Assembly (NCBI RefSeq): GCF_003864975.1
Contig: NZ_BHGL01000006.1
Span: forward strand, 1-64,000
Length of the DNA: 64,000 nucleotides
DNA from: Sulfuriferula thiophila
GTDB taxonomy: Bacteria > Pseudomonadota > Gammaproteobacteria > Burkholderiales > Sulfuriferulaceae
Reading direction: 5' to 3'
A model generated the notes under the pieces. The model had not been told where the DNA came from and ran no database searches. It saw only the letters and a list, made by a program, of their open reading frames with translations. Positions 63,393 to 64,000 of this stretch are shown here, one piece after another. The position numbers and the translations under genes are program-made. The first letter of the stretch is position 1; every line of letters starts with the position of its first letter.

Positions 63393-64000
63393 ATGATCCC
63401 GCAGGATTTTATTCAAAGCCTGTTAAGTCGCGTTGATATTGTAGATGTGATCGATCGCCGCGTGCCGCTGAAAAAAGCCGGTGCCAATTATCAAGCCTGC
63501 TGTCCGTTTCATAACGAAAAATCCCCCTCATTTACGGTTTCGCCTTCCAAACAGTTCTATCATTGTTTTGGTTGCGGTGCGCATGGCACGGCAATCGGAT
63601 TTTTAATGGAATATGCCGGTTTAAGCTACGTTGATGCGATTAAGGCGCTGGCAGATCAAACCGGCATGACAGTGCCGGAGAGTGCGACGCCGAATCCGGT
63701 ACGTGCGCAGCAAACAGCCAGTCTGGTAGAAGTCATGCAACGTGCCGAGCAGTATTATCGCCAGCAGCTTAAATTGTCTGCTACGGCAATTGAATATCTG
63801 AAGAAGCGTGGGCTTACTGGCGAGATTGCGGCACGTTTTGGATTGGGTTATGCGCCGAATGGCTGGCAGAACCTGGGAGCGGTATTTGAGCACTATGCTG
63901 ATCCGGCATTGCATGAAGCCGGGCTGGTGGTGGTGAATGATGCGGGGCAGCGCTATGATCGCTTTCGTGATCGAGTCATGTTCCCTATCATTAATCAGAA
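63393..64000 (+). CDS. dnaG: DNA primase DnaG (cut by the window edge)
   Basis: The first 202 residues of primase are present, in one open frame to the window end. The start MIPQDFIQSLLSRVDIVDVI follows an AAAAGG sequence about 10 bases before the ATG. The CHC2 zinc ribbon has Cys37, His40, Cys58 and Cys61 (CCPFHNEKSPSF and YHCFGCGAHGTAIGF). The catalytic Toprim domain starts beyond the visible part (RDRVMFPIIN). Confidence 0.97.
   Translation, partial: MIPQDFIQSLLSRVDIVDVIDRRVPLKKAGANYQACCPFHNEKSPSFTVSPSKQFYHCFGCGAHGTAIGFLMEYAGLSYVDAIKALADQTGMTVPESATPNPVRAQQTASLVEVMQRAEQYYRQQLKLSATAIEYLKKRGLTGEIAARFGLGYAPNGWQNLGAVFEHYADPALHEAGLVVVNDAGQRYDRFRDRVMFPIINQ

Overview
The window reads as the chromosome of a betaproteobacterium, probably of the Nitrosomonadales type (Gallionella, Thiobacillus, Sulfuriferula and relatives). 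The grounds are conserved core blocks (riboflavin-nusB-thiL-pgpA, recA-recX, rpsU-yqeY-dnaG, dnaX-ybaB-recR, phoB-phoR, rmuC-uvrD), a glutamate-cysteine ligase of the Thiobacillus/Nitrosomonas kind next to gshB, an incomplete regulatory PTS, a Tat-exported HiPIP, and a type IV pilin next to a PglL-type ligase. The species assignment is inference. No rRNA, tRNA or CRISPR array was seen.

Region 1 (1-4023) is an integron cassette array on the minus strand. Seven attC-like sites separate small cassettes: an isochorismatase-like hydrolase, membrane proteins, a WapI-like immunity protein, a zincin-like protein, a two-gene XRE unit with its own promoter, and one cassette without a clear gene. No integrase gene is present. 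The right end is a truncated attC, so this looks like a cluster of attC sites lacking an integrase (CALIN), cut off from its platform. It runs off the left edge.

Region 2 (4216-17314) starts with a RelE/RHH toxin-antitoxin (TA) pair lying between a complete DUF2288 gene and a diverged copy of that gene's 3' end. Then come rmuC, uvrD, a rhodanese, DUF2237, yebC, the riboflavin operon (with an AbrB/Doc TA pair wedged between ribBX and ribH), nusB, thiL, pgpA, pncC, recA and recX. Region 3 (17328-20440) holds a TetR-controlled AhpD-like gene with two palindromic operators and a complete IS200/IS605 element (tnpA, tnpB, end hairpins, TTGAT/TCAA ends).

Region 4 (20469-29456) has trmL, gshA-gshB-apbE, an EIIA-HPr-EI phosphorelay without a membrane permease, and a compact mercury operon merR/merTPA. 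Region 5 (29428-42806, all minus strand) carries ackA with phosphoketolase, an accessory set of small or secreted proteins, then cbpM-cbpA, a DUF4010 membrane protein, a beta-CASP metallo-hydrolase and ppsA. These suggest carbon overflow and stress metabolism. Region 6 (42977-52764) has an RHH/MazF pair, an AlkA-like glycosylase, HiPIP, a chemoreceptor, tex, hslO, a PglL-type O-oligosaccharyltransferase and a pilin with a sigma-54 promoter.

Region 7 (53144-64000) has a VapBC pair, plsY, a HigBA-like pair sitting between a broken and an intact copy of the start of a coiled-coil membrane-protein gene, tsaD, phoBR behind a three-repeat Pho box, a HIT protein, recR, ybaB, dnaX, and the rpsU-yqeY-dnaG operon, with dnaG cut by the window edge.

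The most unusual theme is five small TA modules in 64 kb, all slotted between housekeeping genes. Two of them are bracketed by partial duplications of the neighbouring gene, which suggests a shared, integrase-free insertion or capture process.
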